Shown here: in pieces, positions 6,912 through 15,812 of the stretch
Layout: every line of letters starts with the position of its first letter
Numbering within the stretch: position 1 is the first letter of the stretch
Assembly (NCBI GenBank): GCA_018400515.1
Contig: JAGYMR010000001.1
Coordinates: forward strand, 1 to 42,098
Source: Tangfeifania sp.
GTDB lineage: Bacteria; Bacteroidota; Bacteroidia; Bacteroidales; Prolixibacteraceae
Reading direction: 5' to 3'
Length of the DNA: 42,098 nt
Position numbers and translations under genes: made by a program
The notes under the pieces: model-generated
Told to the model about the DNA's origin: nothing
Databases searched by the model: none
Seen by the model: only the letters and a program-made list of their open reading frames with translations

Positions 6912-9698
6912 TTGAGACAAAATAAGCACCATAAGGTTGTTTTTATTCTGTTGATCTTTTCCATTACGGGTAATTTCAAAAATGCAGCATATGCCCGGAC
7001 CGCAGGTAAATTCGGGGCAGAATTCACGCATGCTTTTCCTGCCGCACCTCCTGACACCTTGCCTGAAAAAAAATCGCCCCCTGGGAATGATGTTTTTTTC
7101 TCCTCCGGGAATCCCGACATTGACCTGGCCCGGAAGGAGGTAAAAGTGGCTCCAACAACGCCTGAAAATTATTGTGAACGCGCGCTTCTTCTTTTTATCT
7201 GGCTGGGAAGCCTGCAACAGCAAAGTGCGGATACCCATCCCTTTTTTGACATCGATAAAGCCTATTATCAGTTACAGGGAAAAATTTTTAATGGCAGCGG
7301 TCCTGAAAAGGAAAAAGCGATCGAACGTATTTGCCAGGTGGTGGATAACGGCTACTACGTAATGGAGGAGATTCTTCGCACTTTAAAAGAAGAGGGACCT
7401 ATTTTCAAACCATTCACAGGCGAGCCTTCTGAAATTGCTGCAAAAGGCGACATGGACGCTGACTGGCCCATGTTCCAGGGAAACAAGCACAATACGGGAT
7501 ACACCATGGCCCCCGGCCCCCAAACAGGTGAAACCGCCTGGAAATTTCCGGTTGGCCTGGGATGGTATGCCCGCCCGGCAATTGAGGATGACCGCGTATA
7601 TGTGGCATCCCCCGGCATGCACACAACCAGCTTTTGCCTGAACCTAAACACCGGGAAAGAGCTATGGAAATCAACCCAGCATCATCCCCTTCTGGGCATT
7701 TACAAATATCCCGCCATGGCATCTACCCCATTAATCCTGGAGGACCGGATTGTTTTAAGAGAAATAAACAGCCATGGCGGCAATGAGGGACAGGCCAAAA
7801 ACCTGGTATACATCGATAAAAAAACAGGACGGACGTTATCGCGGAAATATGCCGGGCACCTGGATTACCGTGTGCGGGTGGCACCCGTGGCAACCAACAA
7901 AAAATACATGGTTTATCCTTTTGGTATTCATGATATATATGGCTCCCCGGCCATTTGCCAGAACCTGAACCGGTTGATATGCACCGATATCAATAATGAA
8001 CAATGGCATTGGGATTTTAATGTGGGTGACATAGATGTTCTGGCTGAACCGGTAATGTCAGAAAACCGGGTTTTTCAGGGCACCATGGAAGGGTATCTCT
8101 ATGCCCTCCATCTGGAGACCTGGCGTAATCAACGCATTGCCTGGAAATTCAAAGCAGAAGGCGCTGTCAATACAGCAGTGAATTTGATTGACGGGAAGGT
8201 TTACTTTGGCTCCAATGGCGGGGTTCTCTATGCTTTAAATGAAACGGACGGATCATTGATTTGGCAAACCCCTGTGGACCCGATTGAAAAAGGAGCCCGG
8301 AAACAGTTTACGGTACCTCTGCTGGCGGACGGGAAAATGTATGCAGGAGGTGCGAATAAGAACCTTTTCTGCCTGGATGCTGCATCCGGCAAAATTTTGT
8401 GGAAAAAAGCATTGACCGACTGGATTCGTGCGAAACCGGTCTTCACCTCCAAAGGGATATTGGCCGCTACTGTTGACGGCATGCTCACCAGTATCAGTTT
8501 CGAGGGAGCGCTTCAATGGCGGAAACAGATATCATCCCATCCCGTCTATGCCGATCTGGTAGCCCGGGGAGATACCATTCTAATCAATGACAGTAATTTG
8601 TGGCTGTATTGTATCAATGCCGCCGGTGAACTCCTCTGGAAAAAAAGCCTCCTCAACTCATTTAAAAACGCCCGGGGGGACCGGATCTTCACCGATGTCC
8701 TTTCGGGAGGCACTTACTATCAGTCGAAACCAACAGCTTCAAAAGGAAAGTTGTATTTTGGAAATCCAGCAGGGTTCCTCTATTGTGTGGACGCAGAAAC
8801 AGGAAAAGAGTACTGGAAATTTGAAATGGGCGGGGCTATCTCTGTTGGACCGGCCATTGCCAATGGCCGGGTGTTTGCAGGACAGCAGGGAGGTGAACGT
8901 TTTTTCTATTGCCTGGATGCCCAATCCGGTGAAATGTTGTGGAAACAAACCGTCCCTGGAGGCTGGGTTTGGGGCTCTGCAGTTGTTGATGAGGGCCTTG
9001 TATTTGTACCTACGGTCAGCGGATATGCAGTCTGCCTCGATGCCCTAACCGGCCACATCATCTGGATGTACCCCACCGCCAAATCCATCCCGGCAGAACC
9101 CGCCATTGACGGTGAATTGGTTTACTTTGGATCCTGGAGCCGTTCGCTTTATGCATTCGATAAAAAAACCGGAGAGATCGTCTGGAAAGCCAACGGGGTC
9201 GGCCTGGATTCTGGAACACTCATTGCCTATGACGGGAAGATCTACCTGCCGCATCATCGCAATGTGTTCATGTATCTCGATGCGAAAACGGGAGAAATCC
9301 TGAATGATGGAAACACCAATCCTGAAGAAAAGGGGCGATTTCTTAACTTTAATGCCACCCCGGCTTTCTTTAAAAAATATGCCTATTACACCGCCCGGGT
9401 CGGTACAGGGCTGGCAGGAGTGCCCATGGCCTCCCGGGTTTATTGTGTCGATGCCGAATCAGCAAAAATTCACTGGACCTTTCCCGACGGTGGGGGGCTG
9501 TCTGCTCCGACCATTGCCGGCAACAAAATTTACATCGCATCCGGAAATACCCCGCTGTTCTATTGCCTGGACGCATTTTCGGGAAAACCGCACTGGATCT
9601 ATAAGCTGGGAATGCGCGTGGAAGAATCAACGCCCTGCATTTACAGGGATAAAGTTTACATCCTGGCAGCAGACGGATATTTGCATGCCATTAAATAA
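6912..9698 (+). CDS. Secreted PQQ-type beta-propeller repeat protein (928 aa)
   Basis: After an N-terminal signal sequence (KVVFILLIFSITG, cleavage near AAYA) and a 170-residue leader region, the protein consists of many repeats of the PQQ/quinoprotein-dehydrogenase-like type, from about residue 190 to the end. The repeated core is FYCLDAxTGKxxWKxxxGG with small variations (for example LYCVDAETGKEYWKFEMGG, YCLDAQSGEMLWKQTVPGG, YAFDKKTGEIVWKANG). About fourteen or more blades can be counted, so there may be two propellers. Family members are mostly scaffold or binding proteins (BamB-like) rather than PQQ enzymes; no PQQ-dehydrogenase catalytic or disulfide motif was noticed. The start is TTG at 6912; no better ATG is in frame. 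The alpha/beta hydrolase gene follows in the same direction. Confidence 0.8.
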   Translation: MRQNKHHKVVFILLIFSITGNFKNAAYARTAGKFGAEFTHAFPAAPPDTLPEKKSPPGNDVFFSSGNPDIDLARKEVKVAPTTPENYCERALLLFIWLGSLQQQSADTHPFFDIDKAYYQLQGKIFNGSGPEKEKAIERICQVVDNGYYVMEEILRTLKEEGPIFKPFTGEPSEIAAKGDMDADWPMFQGNKHNTGYTMAPGPQTGETAWKFPVGLGWYARPAIEDDRVYVASPGMHTTSFCLNLNTGKELWKSTQHHPLLGIYKYPAMASTPLILEDRIVLREINSHGGNEGQAKNLVYIDKKTGRTLSRKYAGHLDYRVRVAPVATNKKYMVYPFGIHDIYGSPAICQNLNRLICTDINNEQWHWDFNVGDIDVLAEPVMSENRVFQGTMEGYLYALHLETWRNQRIAWKFKAEGAVNTAVNLIDGKVYFGSNGGVLYALNETDGSLIWQTPVDPIEKGARKQFTVPLLADGKMYAGGANKNLFCLDAASGKILWKKALTDWIRAKPVFTSKGILAATVDGMLTSISFEGALQWRKQISSHPVYADLVARGDTILINDSNLWLYCINAAGELLWKKSLLNSFKNARGDRIFTDVLSGGTYYQSKPTASKGKLYFGNPAGFLYCVDAETGKEYWKFEMGGAISVGPAIANGRVFAGQQGGERFFYCLDAQSGEMLWKQTVPGGWVWGSAVVDEGLVFVPTVSGYAVCLDALTGHIIWMYPTAKSIPAEPAIDGELVYFGSWSRSLYAFDKKTGEIVWKANGVGLDSGTLIAYDGKIYLPHHRNVFMYLDAKTGEILNDGNTNPEEKGRFLNFNATPAFFKKYAYYTARVGTGLAGVPMASRVYCVDAESAKIHWTFPDGGGLSAPTIAGNKIYIASGNTPLFYCLDAFSGKPHWIYKLGMRVEESTPCIYRDKVYILAADGYLHAIK

Positions 9699-9845
9699 TT
9701 TTGGACTTTTTTTGAAATCTCCTGGTGCGTTCCCGGAAAACAACCGGAAAATCAAAACCAAATTGCGGGGACGGCCATCCGGTTTCAGCGATAACTCATG
9801 AAATTTACAAACACAATATCATTAATTACCTATGTAATAACCACC

Positions 9846-10802
9846 ATGTCCGTTTCATTATCAAAATATCCATTGATCCTCTGTTTATTACTCTTCATTG
9901 TAAAGGCTTTTCCCCAACCCGTCCCCATCGGGAAAACCAAAATGGTTGTATCCGATCCGGAGAGAGATCACCGGAAAATTAGGCTCCAAATTTTCTATCC
10001 TGCGGATTCATCCGGCAGGGATGTCCCGGTTTCTTCTGTCCTGCGGGGAAAATTCCCCTACATCTGTTTCGGCCATGGGTACCTGATGAGCGTCCGCAAC
10101 TACCGGAATCTTTGGACGGCCGTTGTACCGTGGGGATATATTTTTATCTATGTAAAAAAAGAACGGGGACTGGCCCCCTCTCATTTGGAGATGGCTCGGG
10201 ACATGCACTACATTACCACCCATTTTCATAGACAGGCAAAGGATTCCGGATCCCTTTTTTATAACCGGATAGCCCCCAACAGTGTATTGATGGGACACAG
10301 CATGGGAGGAGGTGCTGCTGTTTTAGCTGCTGCATTCAGGGGTTCACCAGCAAAAGCCCTGTGCGCCCTGGCGGCCTACAATACACGTCCCCCGGCTGTT
10401 AAAGCAGCAAAAAAAATTTCCATACCGGTAATCCTGTTCGCCGGCAGCAACGATTGCATCACCCCGCCCCGCCAACATCAGTTCCCGCTATATGATTCCC
10501 TGAATAGCCGGGAAAAAATCCTCATCAATATTACCGGAGGCAGCCATTGCCAGATGGCGAATAGAAGCATTGCCTGCAAACTGGCAGAAGCATTTTGCCC
10601 TTCCGGGCCCGGGATCTCCACCAGAGAACAACACAACCTCATCCGCCGGTTCCTGATCCCCTGGCTCGATTTCCACCTGAAAAATCAACCGGAAGCCGGT
10701 GCCAAATTTGATTCTCTGATCGTCTCAGAATCCGCCATCCAATACCGCCGCTCTTGGTCTCTAAAAAATAATTCCCCGGAGCGCCAAAAATCCACTTTTT
10801 GA
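9846..10802 (+). CDS. Secreted alpha/beta hydrolase, dienelactone-hydrolase/chlorophyllase-like (318 aa)
   Basis: The signal peptide is clear when the ATG at 9846 is used (SKYPLILCLLLFIVKAFPQ); an in-frame ATG at 9798 would add 16 residues. The hydrolase landmarks follow in order: an oxyanion-loop region FPYICFGHGY, the nucleophile elbow GHSMGGG with Ser152, the acid Asp203 in AGSNDCITP, and His234 in GGSHCQM. The order and spacing suit small esterases of the dienelactone hydrolase, chlorophyllase or platelet-activating-factor acetylhydrolase group. It would act in the periplasm or outside on an ester, perhaps a deacetylation step in glycan use, which is inference. It lies about 150 nt behind the beta-propeller gene and converges with the PlsY-like gene, whose stop is 40 nt away. 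Confidence 0.8.
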   Translation: MSVSLSKYPLILCLLLFIVKAFPQPVPIGKTKMVVSDPERDHRKIRLQIFYPADSSGRDVPVSSVLRGKFPYICFGHGYLMSVRNYRNLWTAVVPWGYIFIYVKKERGLAPSHLEMARDMHYITTHFHRQAKDSGSLFYNRIAPNSVLMGHSMGGGAAVLAAAFRGSPAKALCALAAYNTRPPAVKAAKKISIPVILFAGSNDCITPPRQHQFPLYDSLNSREKILINITGGSHCQMANRSIACKLAEAFCPSGPGISTREQHNLIRRFLIPWLDFHLKNQPEAGAKFDSLIVSESAIQYRRSWSLKNNSPERQKSTF

Positions 10803-10841
10803 ATGTCCCTGAAGGACAACCTCCCACTCCCCCGCCAGGGG

Positions 10842-11621
10842 TTATTTCCCTCTAGAGAACACCCATTTCCTGACAAGGGCATAAGCACTGTAATGATCCA
10901 GGAACCGGCCCGTTCCCCTTCCCATGAGAATAAAATCCGAGATATCCTCTTCCCTTAACTTTTTCCGGGAACTCTTTTTGATTTGCCGGAATTTTGCCAG
11001 GTCTTTCCGCATGGCAAACCAGTAAAAAAAATTGGCCAGCACCATAAAAATCACATAATACAGGTCGTTGAAGTAGTACCAGTACCAGAAGATCAGCAAG
11101 ACATACCAGCCAAAACGCATCACCAAAATGCTTCCGGAAAGATACCCCAGCACCCATGAGGCGGCATTTGCCAGAAAAACCCCAAACCAGTTGATGACAA
11201 ACAGAGCCCCCATCATGGGGGATTCCCCCCGCCCACCAACAAAACGGTAATAAAGGGGATAGTTATGGCCACAAATTCCCAAAAGGGCTATCACCAAAAA
11301 ATAGGGCGTTCCCGGAAAGATTAATTTAACTGCCAGGGTGGGGATGGCCACTTTTAACATGTCGGCAAAAGCAGTGATCATCCCAAAACGCTTCCCGATT
11401 TTTTTGGAGACCCAGGTGGCACTGATCAAACTGGAATCAAACTTTTCGCCGGTTAACGGGATCGTTTCACTGAAAGGTTCATAGCTTTTACTTTTTTTCA
11501 CCATGAAATAAACCAGCCGGGCAAACGATACGGAGCCGATCAAATATCCGGACACAGCGCAAAAAATGATAATGGCCCAGGGGTGATGCTGCAAGAATGT
11601 AAGCAAATCATTCATCATCAT
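10842..11621 (-). CDS. Divergent PlsY-like membrane acyltransferase (259 aa)
   Basis: The order of hydrophobic segments and motifs follows PlsY, the enzyme that moves an acyl group from acyl-phosphate to glycerol-3-phosphate in the inner membrane. GYLIGSVSFARLVYF matches the first helix, and GHNYPLYYRFVGGRGES matches the second conserved loop (GHxxxxxxxFxGGKG). However, the first loop, which is GSGNIGATNVLR in normal PlsY, reads here FDSSLISATWVSKKIG and comes after a longer insert. The protein is also about 50-60 residues longer, with a charged C-terminal tail. The substrate may therefore differ. It overlaps the end of the phosphotransferase gene by 14 nt, so the two are translationally linked. 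Confidence 0.7.
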   Translation of the reverse strand: MMMNDLLTFLQHHPWAIIIFCAVSGYLIGSVSFARLVYFMVKKSKSYEPFSETIPLTGEKFDSSLISATWVSKKIGKRFGMITAFADMLKVAIPTLAVKLIFPGTPYFLVIALLGICGHNYPLYYRFVGGRGESPMMGALFVINWFGVFLANAASWVLGYLSGSILVMRFGWYVLLIFWYWYYFNDLYYVIFMVLANFFYWFAMRKDLAKFRQIKKSSRKKLREEDISDFILMGRGTGRFLDHYSAYALVRKWVFSRGK

Positions 11622-13947
11622 GCACGGTTAAAATGCCATTCGAACCATTTACGGTAACCTTCATATCGTCCTGAAGGGTACATGCATTTTCCACAGAAAC
11701 CAAAGCCGGTATGCCCAATTCCCGGGCAATGATGGAGCAATGGGAAAGGACGCCTCCCGATTCCGAAACAATGCCACCGGCTTTGACCAGCACCGGGGTC
11801 CAACTTACATCAGAGAATGGAATAACCAGGACATCCCCTCGGTGTACTTTGTTGAAATCAGCAACCCGCTTTACAATCCGCGTTTTTCCCTGAAATGTCC
11901 CCGGAGAAGCAGGTACCCCCGAAAAATTCCGGATATTCGCTTTCGTTAAAACGGGGGGCGTTTCCCCATAAATCACGGAAGGCAGCACCACATCCCGGCA
12001 CTCCTCCATTTCCCTTTTCCTTTTCATGATCTGCCGCCGGAACCGGTCTTTTTCAACCTCCCCCGAAGAATTTACCAGCTTTTCAACCTCTTTCAGCTCA
12101 AGATAAAAAATATCGCTGTTTTCATCTATGAGGGATTTTTCCACAAAAGACCTCCCCAACATTAAGAATAGTTTCCGGAATAACCCGTAACCAAAAATGT
12201 ATAAAGAACTGATCTGTTCGCGATACACCTTAAACCGGCCGGCTTTGAAATAGGACCGTTTCAAAATCATTCCCTTTATTCCGGGAGGCTTCAATTCCCT
12301 GAAAGCAACCAACTCCTTATGTTTATTTACAGGTGCTGAACTTGAAATCATCTGAAAAACAAACGCTTCATCTTCTTCCCACTTCGGATGGGAAAAATCA
12401 TTTCCGCTTTCACTGAAATGTCCGAAACGGTGAATGAACTGGTCGAACTCCCTGCAGATAATTGCGGCATCCTCTTGCTCTCTTAATTGGGCCAACGAAG
12501 TCACCTGCAGGCCCTTTCTTTCTGAAAACTCCTCCAGCTCTTTTTTGCACTGTTGCATGTAAGCGAGGGGGGAAAGCTCTTCAAGCTCCGGAAAGTCAGC
12601 ATGAAACGAAATCTTATTGTAATCCAGTTTCCGGCGTTTCAATTGGCGGGTGAATCTTTTATCGTAAATCCGCATCAAAACAGGAATTAAAATATTCAGG
12701 AAGGTGAGTCGCTGTCCTGCCTTAAACAGTTTATCAAACAAAACGGAAAACGCCTCTCCGACATCGCTCCCGGCAATTTCTTCGTCCAGCTTCTGGCAAT
12801 AATCCTTCAAAACCGGATACTCTTTCTTAAAAAAAGTCTCGAAATTCAGCAAGGACCAGACAAATGCCATAATGCGAAATGTATGCCTGATGGTTCTGAG
12901 CCCGGGGTTAAAGGTATGCTTTGTTTTTTTTTCACTGAGCATCATCTCTTCAAAGACTGTCAGCGGCACCCCGAATTCCTTAAAAATAGCGGCCAGATTT
13001 GTGACATTGAAATAGGTCCGGTAATAAAATGATTTGGCGAGGTCGCCGGGTCGAACACCCATTTTCCCGATAATCCTGGAAAGGATATGAATCCAGGTTC
13101 CGTTGACCAGTGGAATATTCACCGACCAAACGAGCGGCTTAATCAGTCCGGGCAGCATTTCCTGCGCCATTTTATTGGAATAAACATGCTGGCGGCTATT
13201 TCCTGTAATGCCCCTTAACTGAAGGAAATAAACGTCAACTCCATCAAAAACCCATTCCACATCAATATGTTGCCGGCTCAAACGTTTCAGTTTTGCGGTG
13301 GCTTCTGCAAGGTATTTCACAATACCAATATATTGATGCTCCGGGTTCCCTTCCTTAATATTTCCATTCCTGATTCTCCACCGGAAAGGGTTTTTTCCCT
13401 GCTGCACCAGGGAGTCACCGGCCCCTTCCACGGCCTCGGTGACTACCTCATCCTGCTGGCTCACGGGGTTTTTGCTGAAACAAACACCGGCCAATTTTGC
13501 AGGGATCATCCGCTGTATTATGACAGCACATTTCACCCGCTCCTTTGCGCCTGGAATGGCTGCCTGATAATCCTCACTCTCAGGATGAGCGGCGGATTGC
13601 CAAACTTCTGATATAGCCGCGATCAATTCTTCCCGTCCCCGGACTCCCGTAATGGTTTTAAATTGTCCTGCATGGGAAAAATTCTGAGTATCTTCGATGT
13701 TGGTCGACGACCGAACAGCATAGGTGAAATCCGGAATCCGGGAAAGTTCATCTTTCAGTTTTCCGAAAACCTGATCCCCTTTTTGCAAAAATTCTTCATA
13801 TGCCCGACCTGTTACAAAAAAAGTTTCAGGAATCCTGAATTTGTGGCGCCGCAGAAAAACCAGGGATGCCCCCTTATTTCCAATCCATGCATTCTTCGGG
13901 CATTTTCTGAGGGGGACAATAAAGGACCCATACAATGCTTTATCCAT
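11608..13947 (-). CDS. PEP-synthase-like phosphotransferase: ATP-grasp plus swivelling His domain (779 aa)
   Basis: The N-terminal part (about 1-270) is the PEP synthase/pyruvate phosphate dikinase nucleotide-binding domain: GNKGASLVFLRRHKF, VRSSTNIEDTQNFSHAGQF and QRMIPAKLAGVCFSKNP. A long middle region (270-690) is not recognised. The C-terminus (about 695-779) is the swivelling phosphohistidine domain, with the motif GGVLSHCSIIARELGIPA and the expected phosphorylated His736. The PEP/pyruvate-binding TIM barrel of real PEP synthase is missing. This order (ATP domain, middle domain, His domain) is that of rifampin phosphotransferase and related proteins, in which the middle domain binds the acceptor. 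Drug inactivation is not implied. Pairing with an overlapping PlsY-like membrane protein suggests a lipid or membrane substrate, which is inference. Confidence 0.75.
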   Translation of the reverse strand: MDKALYGSFIVPLRKCPKNAWIGNKGASLVFLRRHKFRIPETFFVTGRAYEEFLQKGDQVFGKLKDELSRIPDFTYAVRSSTNIEDTQNFSHAGQFKTITGVRGREELIAAISEVWQSAAHPESEDYQAAIPGAKERVKCAVIIQRMIPAKLAGVCFSKNPVSQQDEVVTEAVEGAGDSLVQQGKNPFRWRIRNGNIKEGNPEHQYIGIVKYLAEATAKLKRLSRQHIDVEWVFDGVDVYFLQLRGITGNSRQHVYSNKMAQEMLPGLIKPLVWSVNIPLVNGTWIHILSRIIGKMGVRPGDLAKSFYYRTYFNVTNLAAIFKEFGVPLTVFEEMMLSEKKTKHTFNPGLRTIRHTFRIMAFVWSLLNFETFFKKEYPVLKDYCQKLDEEIAGSDVGEAFSVLFDKLFKAGQRLTFLNILIPVLMRIYDKRFTRQLKRRKLDYNKISFHADFPELEELSPLAYMQQCKKELEEFSERKGLQVTSLAQLREQEDAAIICREFDQFIHRFGHFSESGNDFSHPKWEEDEAFVFQMISSSAPVNKHKELVAFRELKPPGIKGMILKRSYFKAGRFKVYREQISSLYIFGYGLFRKLFLMLGRSFVEKSLIDENSDIFYLELKEVEKLVNSSGEVEKDRFRRQIMKRKREMEECRDVVLPSVIYGETPPVLTKANIRNFSGVPASPGTFQGKTRIVKRVADFNKVHRGDVLVIPFSDVSWTPVLVKAGGIVSESGGVLSHCSIIARELGIPALVSVENACTLQDDMKVTVNGSNGILTVHDDE

Positions 13948-14123
13948 CCTTACGAAAATCCTTTTTACGTATCCACTTCTCTAAATTTTTCTTTAACGGG
14001 GTTCTTGAACGAAAAGACACTTGTCCGCCTTCCCTTTCCGTGTTGAAAAAAATCAAAACTCAAGACCTTTCATTGCTTTAACCACGGTGGGAAGAAGAAT
14101 ATTTACAATCTAGGGAATATTTC

Positions 14124-14153
14124 CTGAAAAAAAACTGTTATAGAATACCTTTC
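14124..14153 (+). promoter_or_regulatory. Candidate promoter of the DksA/TraR-type gene
   Basis: CTG (14124-14126), 19 bp, then TACCTTTC (14146-14153) closely matches the Bacteroidota housekeeping layout TTG-N19-TAnnTTTG. The expected transcript start lies about 24 nt before the ATG at 14184. A GGAA-TAT-TTCC inverted repeat overlaps the left box and could be an operator. Confidence 0.45.
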
Positions 14154-14183
14154 AATAAAATTTTTATAACCTTGCCGGCAGCG

Positions 14184-14519
14184 ATGAAAAAAGAAGAACA
14201 CCAACAGATCATTGAGGTCATTCAACGGGAGATCAAAAAGCTCACCGGAAAAATTGAGGAGTTAAAGGAGTTTAATGCTCCTGTGGCGCCCGATAATGCC
14301 ATCGGACGCATTTCGCGGATGGATGCCATTAACAACAAAAGCATTGTGGACGCCAGCATGCGTAACATGAAAAACCGGCTGGACCAGCTTCAGAAAATCT
14401 CCCAGGTTGTTTATGAAAAAGACTTTGGCCTTTGCCTCAAATGCCACCAGCCCATCCCTTTTGAGCGCCTGAAATTGCGTCCCGAGATCCGTTTGTGTGC
14501 CAACTGCCTGAAGCGGTAA
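14184..14519 (+). CDS. DksA/TraR-family zinc-finger protein (111 aa)
   Basis: An N-terminal coiled coil (about residues 1-75, rich in Lys/Glu with EVIQREIKKLTGKIEELKEF) leads to a four-cysteine zinc site: Cys84 and Cys87 (CLKCHQPIPFERLKLRP) and Cys105 and Cys108 (CANC). This is the DksA/TraR layout, in which the coiled coil enters the secondary channel of RNA polymerase. The sequence ISRMDAINNKSIVDA around 45-60 is typical of the Bacteroidota TraR/DksA group. The ATG at 14184 is preferred to a TTG at 14172. It is transcribed away from the phosphotransferase gene, and its relation to the downstream polysaccharide locus is unclear. Confidence 0.85.
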   Translation: MKKEEHQQIIEVIQREIKKLTGKIEELKEFNAPVAPDNAIGRISRMDAINNKSIVDASMRNMKNRLDQLQKISQVVYEKDFGLCLKCHQPIPFERLKLRPEIRLCANCLKR

Positions 14520-14665
14520 GGGGAAATCACGATGCCTCCCCGGTTCCAAAGAGAAAAAGTGGCCGCCTGGAAAAAAATCAACATTTTTTCACCGGATGGA
14601 TATGTGTTTTTGCCGCTTCAGTCGTCTATTAAATAAACAAATCAAACCAATTGAAAAAGCAGCCA

Positions 14666-15697
14666 ATGAATGACCGCCCCATAGCAGAATGGGTCCTTTC
14701 CTGGTTTGAAGGAACCATCACTCCCACGGAGCGAAAGAAAGCCGAGGAGTGGAAAGCGGCTTCTGAAGAAAACCAGCAGTTCTTTGCTGAGTCGCTCCGG
14801 GTGCTGGAGGGGATCAAACTCCTGGGGTCAATGAAAAAGTTTGATGCTCAGAAAGCCCTCCGGCAGGTAAATGCACGAATTAAAAACAAAAGGCCTTCCC
14901 GGGTGCTGAAAACTTTTCAAAAAGTGGCGGCCGTGCTCCTTGTTCCCCTCATAATTACCACCTTATACTTTGCCCTGAGGAAACCGCAGCCCCCAGAAAC
15001 ATTCACGGCGTGGCATACCCTTGAAACCCCGGCAGGAATGCGTTCCGAATTCTACCTCCCGGACAGCACCAAAGTACACCTGAACTCAAAAACCAGCCTC
15101 AGCTATCCGGTGACTTTCAGCAAACACGTCCGCAAAGTAAAATTAGCCGGCGAAGCCTATTTTGAGGTGGCAGAAAATAAAGATGTTCCGTTTGTCGTCA
15201 ATACAGGGAAAATTAACATAAAAGCCACCGGCACCGAATTCATGGCTACCAACTACCCACACGAGAAACTGGTCGAAGTGGCCCTGATCGAAGGGGGGAT
15301 TAAACTTTTCCAGGAAGATTGCCGGACCACTCATAAAGAGATCACCTGCTTAAAGCCCGGACAAAAAGCATTCTGGGAAGAGGGAAAGAAAAAGTTGCTG
15401 GTGAACCCTGTGGATACCGAAAAATACACGGCATGGAAAGACGGCATCCTGCTCTTTCGTGACGATCCCATGCCGGAGGTCGTGCGCCGGCTTAACCGCT
15501 GGTTCAATGTGGACATCCGGCTTACCGGACCCGAGCTGAAAAATTATGTTTATACCGCCACCTTTGAAGACGAATCACTGAAGCAGGTGCTGGACCTGCT
15601 GAAAATTTCAGCACCCATCGACTATACCATCAAAAAAAGAGAAAGAAAAACCAATAAAACTTTTAGCAAAATGGAAATTGAAATCAAACAAAAATAG
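14666..15697 (+). CDS. FecR-family anti-sigma factor (343 aa)
   Basis: The cytoplasmic N-terminal part (about 1-80) has the FecR sigma-binding layout (IAEWVLSWFEGTITPTERKKAEEW). One membrane helix follows (about 87-103, VAAVLLVPLIITTLYFA), then the periplasmic FecR domain (about 115-230: GMRSEFYLPDSTKVHLNSKT, GEAYFEVAENKDVPFVV) and the C-terminal STN-like DUF4974 domain (about 265-343, PEVVRRLNRWFNVDI). The protein would hold an ECF sigma factor inactive until the outer-membrane SusC partner signals substrate. Usually the sigma gene lies directly upstream; here it does not, and the only one in view is at 28791-29357 on the other strand. The ATG at 14666 is used; a TTG at 14651 would add five residues. 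SusC follows after 115 nt. Confidence 0.88.
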   Translation: MNDRPIAEWVLSWFEGTITPTERKKAEEWKAASEENQQFFAESLRVLEGIKLLGSMKKFDAQKALRQVNARIKNKRPSRVLKTFQKVAAVLLVPLIITTLYFALRKPQPPETFTAWHTLETPAGMRSEFYLPDSTKVHLNSKTSLSYPVTFSKHVRKVKLAGEAYFEVAENKDVPFVVNTGKINIKATGTEFMATNYPHEKLVEVALIEGGIKLFQEDCRTTHKEITCLKPGQKAFWEEGKKKLLVNPVDTEKYTAWKDGILLFRDDPMPEVVRRLNRWFNVDIRLTGPELKNYVYTATFEDESLKQVLDLLKISAPIDYTIKKRERKTNKTFSKMEIEIKQK

Positions 15698-15812
15698 AAT
15701 GAGCTGAAAAAAGGGACGCATTCCGCGCCCCCTTGTACTTTCCGCTTTCCCTTTCCTGCCCGAAAGGAAAAGCATTAATAACCAATTTATTAATTTAAAA
15801 GCATGCAAATTT

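Noticed and set aside
9685..9770. GCATG and GTGCGTTCC at element-like spacing before the alpha/beta hydrolase
   Set aside because: The first part lies in the coding end of the beta-propeller gene and the flanking boxes do not match; probably chance.
11608..13947. Annotation as true phosphoenolpyruvate synthase or as antibiotic-resistance rifampin phosphotransferase
   Set aside because: The PEP-binding barrel is absent, and nothing in the middle domain supports rifampin as substrate.
14100..14183. Possible eighth copy of the dispersed element before the DksA-type gene (ATATTTAC and TACCTTTC at similar spacing)
   Set aside because: The GAAACGAG and GCGnGTTCC boxes are missing; an ordinary promoter explains the TACCTTTC box.
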